Part shown: positions 14,026 to 15,750 of the stretch, piece by piece
Layout: every line of letters begins with the position of its first letter
Position numbering within the stretch: position 1 is the first letter of the stretch
DNA from: Clostridium sp. CAG:1013
GTDB taxonomy: Bacteria > Bacillota > Clostridia > Oscillospirales > Acutalibacteraceae
Assembly: GCA_000432995.1 (NCBI GenBank)
Contig: HF972657.1
Location: forward strand, 13,928 to 29,677
Length of the DNA: 15,750 nucleotides
Direction: 5' to 3'
Program-made: the position numbers and the translations under genes
Notes under the pieces: generated by a model
The model's database searches: none
The model's input: only the letters and a program-made list of their open reading frames with translations
Told to the model about the DNA's origin: nothing

Positions 14026-15312
14026 ATGATCCAGAAACTGTTTGACTTTATTGAGCAATCCCCCACTGCCAGCCACACCGCTGCCGCGGTCCGCGCCATG
14101 TTGGAGGCCAAAGGCTTTGAGGAGCTTTTGGAAACGGACTCCTGGACGCTGAAAGCGGGAGGAAAGTATTTTGTCACTCGTGGCATGAGCGCCCTGGTGG
14201 CTTTCCAGGTGCCGAAGCTGGATTTCCACGCTTTTTCTGTAGTAGCTCCCCACGGGGATTCCCCTTGCTTCAAGGTGAAGGAGAGCCCGGAGCTGCGGGT
14301 GGACGGTCAGTACACCAAGCTGAATACGGAAGTGTACGGCGGCATGCAGCTGGCTCTTTGGACGGATCGTCCCCTTTCTGTGGCAGGCCGTTTGGCGGTG
14401 TCTACGGAGGAAGGTGTGAAAGGAGTCCTCTGTGACATTCGCCGGGACTTGTTGGTGATCCCCGGAGTGGCCATCCATATGAACCGGGGCGTCAACGAAG
14501 GCGTGAAACTGGATCCCCAGAAGGATACCCTTCCTCTGCTGGGCGGCAGCCAGGCCGACCTGAAAGCATTGGTGGCTCAAAGCGCCGGCGTGGCTGCTGA
14601 GGACATCCTCTCTTGGGACCTGTACCTGTACAGTCGGGCCAATGGTACTGTGTTCGGCGCTCAGGAGGAGTTTATCGCTGCGCCCCGGCTGGACGACCTG
14701 GAGTGTGTGTTCTCCGCGGTCACCGCGTTCCTGGAGGCGGAAAATCAGGAGAATGTCACCGTGTGCGCCGTGTTCGACAATGAGGAGATTGGCAGTCTGA
14801 CCCGTCAGGGAGCGGATTCCACTTTCCTGTCCGACGTGCTGGAGCGGATCTCTCTGGCGTCGGGGAAGGACCGGGAAGGAATGCTGCGGGCTATCGCCGG
14901 AGGCATGATGCTCTCCGCTGACAACGCCCATGCTGTTCATCCCGACAGCCCGGAGAAGTCCGATCTCACCAACCGCTGCTACCTCAACGGCGGCGTGGTG
15001 GTGAAGCACAGTCCCCGGTATGCCACCGACGCTCTCACCGCTGGGGTGTTCCAGAAGATCTGTGAAAAGGCAGAGGTGCCGGTGCAGATCTACTACAACA
15101 ACTCCAAGATCCCCGGAGGCGGCACCTTGGGGAATCTGTCCGGTTCTCATGTGGGTTTGCCCACGGTGGACATCGGCCTGCCCCAGCTTTCCATGCACTC
15201 CCCCTATGAGACGGCGGGTGCCAAGGATCTGGAATACATGGTCCGGGCCATGAAGGAGTTTTACAGTGCCGTGGTCACCGTGACTGGGCGGGATCAGTTC
15301 AAGATCAACTAA
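14026..15312 (+). CDS. apeB: M18 family zinc aminopeptidase
   Basis: A 428-residue cytosolic metallopeptidase that removes N-terminal residues from peptides; the family includes aspartyl aminopeptidase and yeast aminopeptidase I. The length is normal. The two-zinc site can be followed by homology: H76 in APHGDSPC, D223 in RLDDLEC (bridging), E253/E254 in DNEEIGS (general base and ligand), D299 in SADNAHAVHP and H391 in LSMHSPYET. IPGGGTLGNLSG (362-373) and the VDIGLPQ strand (381-387) are further signatures. It is the last gene of the typA-side cluster, with a strong terminator 11 bases after the stop. The preference for acidic or other residues cannot be read from sequence. The symbol follows common usage for this family. 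Confidence 0.93.
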   Translation: MIQKLFDFIEQSPTASHTAAAVRAMLEAKGFEELLETDSWTLKAGGKYFVTRGMSALVAFQVPKLDFHAFSVVAPHGDSPCFKVKESPELRVDGQYTKLNTEVYGGMQLALWTDRPLSVAGRLAVSTEEGVKGVLCDIRRDLLVIPGVAIHMNRGVNEGVKLDPQKDTLPLLGGSQADLKALVAQSAGVAAEDILSWDLYLYSRANGTVFGAQEEFIAAPRLDDLECVFSAVTAFLEAENQENVTVCAVFDNEEIGSLTRQGADSTFLSDVLERISLASGKDREGMLRAIAGGMMLSADNAHAVHPDSPEKSDLTNRCYLNGGVVVKHSPRYATDALTAGVFQKICEKAEVPVQIYYNNSKIPGGGTLGNLSGSHVGLPTVDIGLPQLSMHSPYETAGAKDLEYMVRAMKEFYSAVVTVTGRDQFKIN

Positions 15313-15322
15313 AACGCTTTAG

Positions 15323-15351
15323 AGGAGAGCTCTTAGGAGCTCTCCTTTTTT
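15323..15351 (+). terminator. intrinsic terminator after the M18 aminopeptidase gene
   Basis: A ten-base perfect stem (15323-15332 with 15337-15346), four-base loop, then a run of T to 15351. It ends the exonuclease-PgeF/PflX/M18 transcript. Confidence 0.92.
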
Positions 15352-15434
15352 CTGTTTTGGAGGATGTGAAGCTCCACTAGTGAGAGAAATCTGCAATTTT
15401 TTAGTGATAAAATGCAAATTCTGAGAAAAAAGGC

Positions 15435-15463
15435 TTTTCTTTTTCCGCAAAATAGCCTATACT
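15435..15463 (+). promoter_or_regulatory. possible promoter of the GH13 gene
   Basis: TATACT (15458-15463) is a good -10 box; the -35 region (TTTTCT, 15435-15440, 17-base spacer) is poor, which suits an activator-dependent promoter. Upstream, TGCAATTT and TGCAAATT occur as a near-direct repeat about 21 bases apart (from 15391 and 15412), a possible regulator site. A short hairpin, GTCCT-gta-AGGAC, lies in the leader around 15475-15487. The remainder of this 200-base gap is AT-rich with nothing further recognised. Confidence 0.4.
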
Positions 15464-15512
15464 GTTCCTTGGGAGTCCTGTAAGGACCAAAGCAATCAAA
15501 GGAGGCAGCTAT

Positions 15513-15750
15513 ATGCTTAAAATAGAGAAGGATTGGGCCCAGAGCGCAGTGTTCTATCAGATTTACCCCATGGGGTTCTGCGGGGCGCCTTTCCACAACG
15601 ATGGAGTGACAGTCAACCGTATTGCCAAAGTTAAGGAGTGGATCCCCCACCTGGAAAAGCTGGGGATCAGCGCCGTGTATTTCTCCCCGGTGTTTGAGTC
15701 TGACTCCCACGGCTACGATACCCGGGATTATCGGAAGATCGACTGCCGCC
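15513..15750 (+). CDS. GH13 alpha-amylase family protein, N-terminal fragment
   Basis: The first 79 residues of a gene that runs off the window. AVFYQIYPMGFCGAP (12-26) is the first barrel strand and loop of glycoside hydrolase family 13. WIPHLEKLGISAVYFSPVFES..HGYDTRDYRKID (43-77) is the conserved strand-2/3 region. It would act on alpha-glucans or maltodextrins. The absence of a signal peptide suggests a cytoplasmic enzyme such as a maltodextrin glucosidase or cyclomaltodextrinase-like hydrolase, but the specificity-determining and catalytic parts are beyond the end. ATG 15513 follows AAAGGAGG (15498-15505) by seven bases. It starts a new transcript after the terminator at 15351. Confidence 0.88.
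   Translation, partial: MLKIEKDWAQSAVFYQIYPMGFCGAPFHNDGVTVNRIAKVKEWIPHLEKLGISAVYFSPVFESDSHGYDTRDYRKIDCR

Noticed and set aside
13050..14273. A 407-codon open frame on the minus strand opposite the PflX and M18 genes
   Set aside because: It covers parts of two real genes on the other strand and shows no recognisable domain or binding site.

Overview
The window looks like chromosomal DNA of an anaerobic, GC-rich member of the Clostridia, probably Oscillospiraceae (the Flavonifractor/Oscillibacter neighbourhood). The reasons are a complete clostridial-order rnfCDGEAB operon, strong AAAGGAGG-type ribosome binding sites, sigma-A-type promoters, short hairpin terminators and the protein family content. 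The genus is an inference from gene content, not from a marker gene. I found no rRNA, tRNA, CRISPR array, phage or transposase gene.

Layout. Positions 3-182 hold the C-terminal end of a TIM-barrel sugar phosphate isomerase/epimerase-like gene, closed by a terminator. A MATE efflux gene (340-1701, +) follows and converges on the Rnf operon; both share a bidirectional terminator at 1716-1750. The Rnf operon runs on the minus strand from 6793 to 1769 in the order rnfC-D-G-E-A-B. It encodes the membrane ferredoxin:NAD+ oxidoreductase that couples electron transfer to export of Na+ or H+. Its promoter (TTGCGG-17-TACAAT) is flanked by two palindromes. Upstream lie a hairpin-rich intergenic stretch and a second MATE gene (7103-8482, -) with its own promoter and terminator, then a small lipoprotein gene (8616-9098, -).

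A divergent intergenic region (9099-9335) carries back-to-back promoters for the lipoprotein and for typA/bipA (9336-11162, +), a ribosome-associated GTPase. Between typA and the next gene is a 265-base gap packed with related hairpin repeats. A plus-strand cluster follows: a 563-residue fusion of a DEDDh 3'-5' exonuclease plus zinc ribbon with a PgeF/YlmD (laccase-domain) enzyme, a PflX-type radical SAM protein overlapping it by four bases, and an M18 aminopeptidase, closed by a terminator. The window ends inside the start of a GH13 alpha-amylase-family gene.

Working together: Rnf is the energy-conserving core and makes the ion gradient that the two flanking MATE antiporters could use. The plus-strand cluster is housekeeping or salvage (nucleic acid trimming, nucleoside or peptidoglycan repair, peptide turnover). 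The least ordinary items are the exonuclease-PgeF fusion, the repeat cluster with compensatory base changes after typA, and the palindromes around the rnf promoter. I see no convincing new defence or mobile system.
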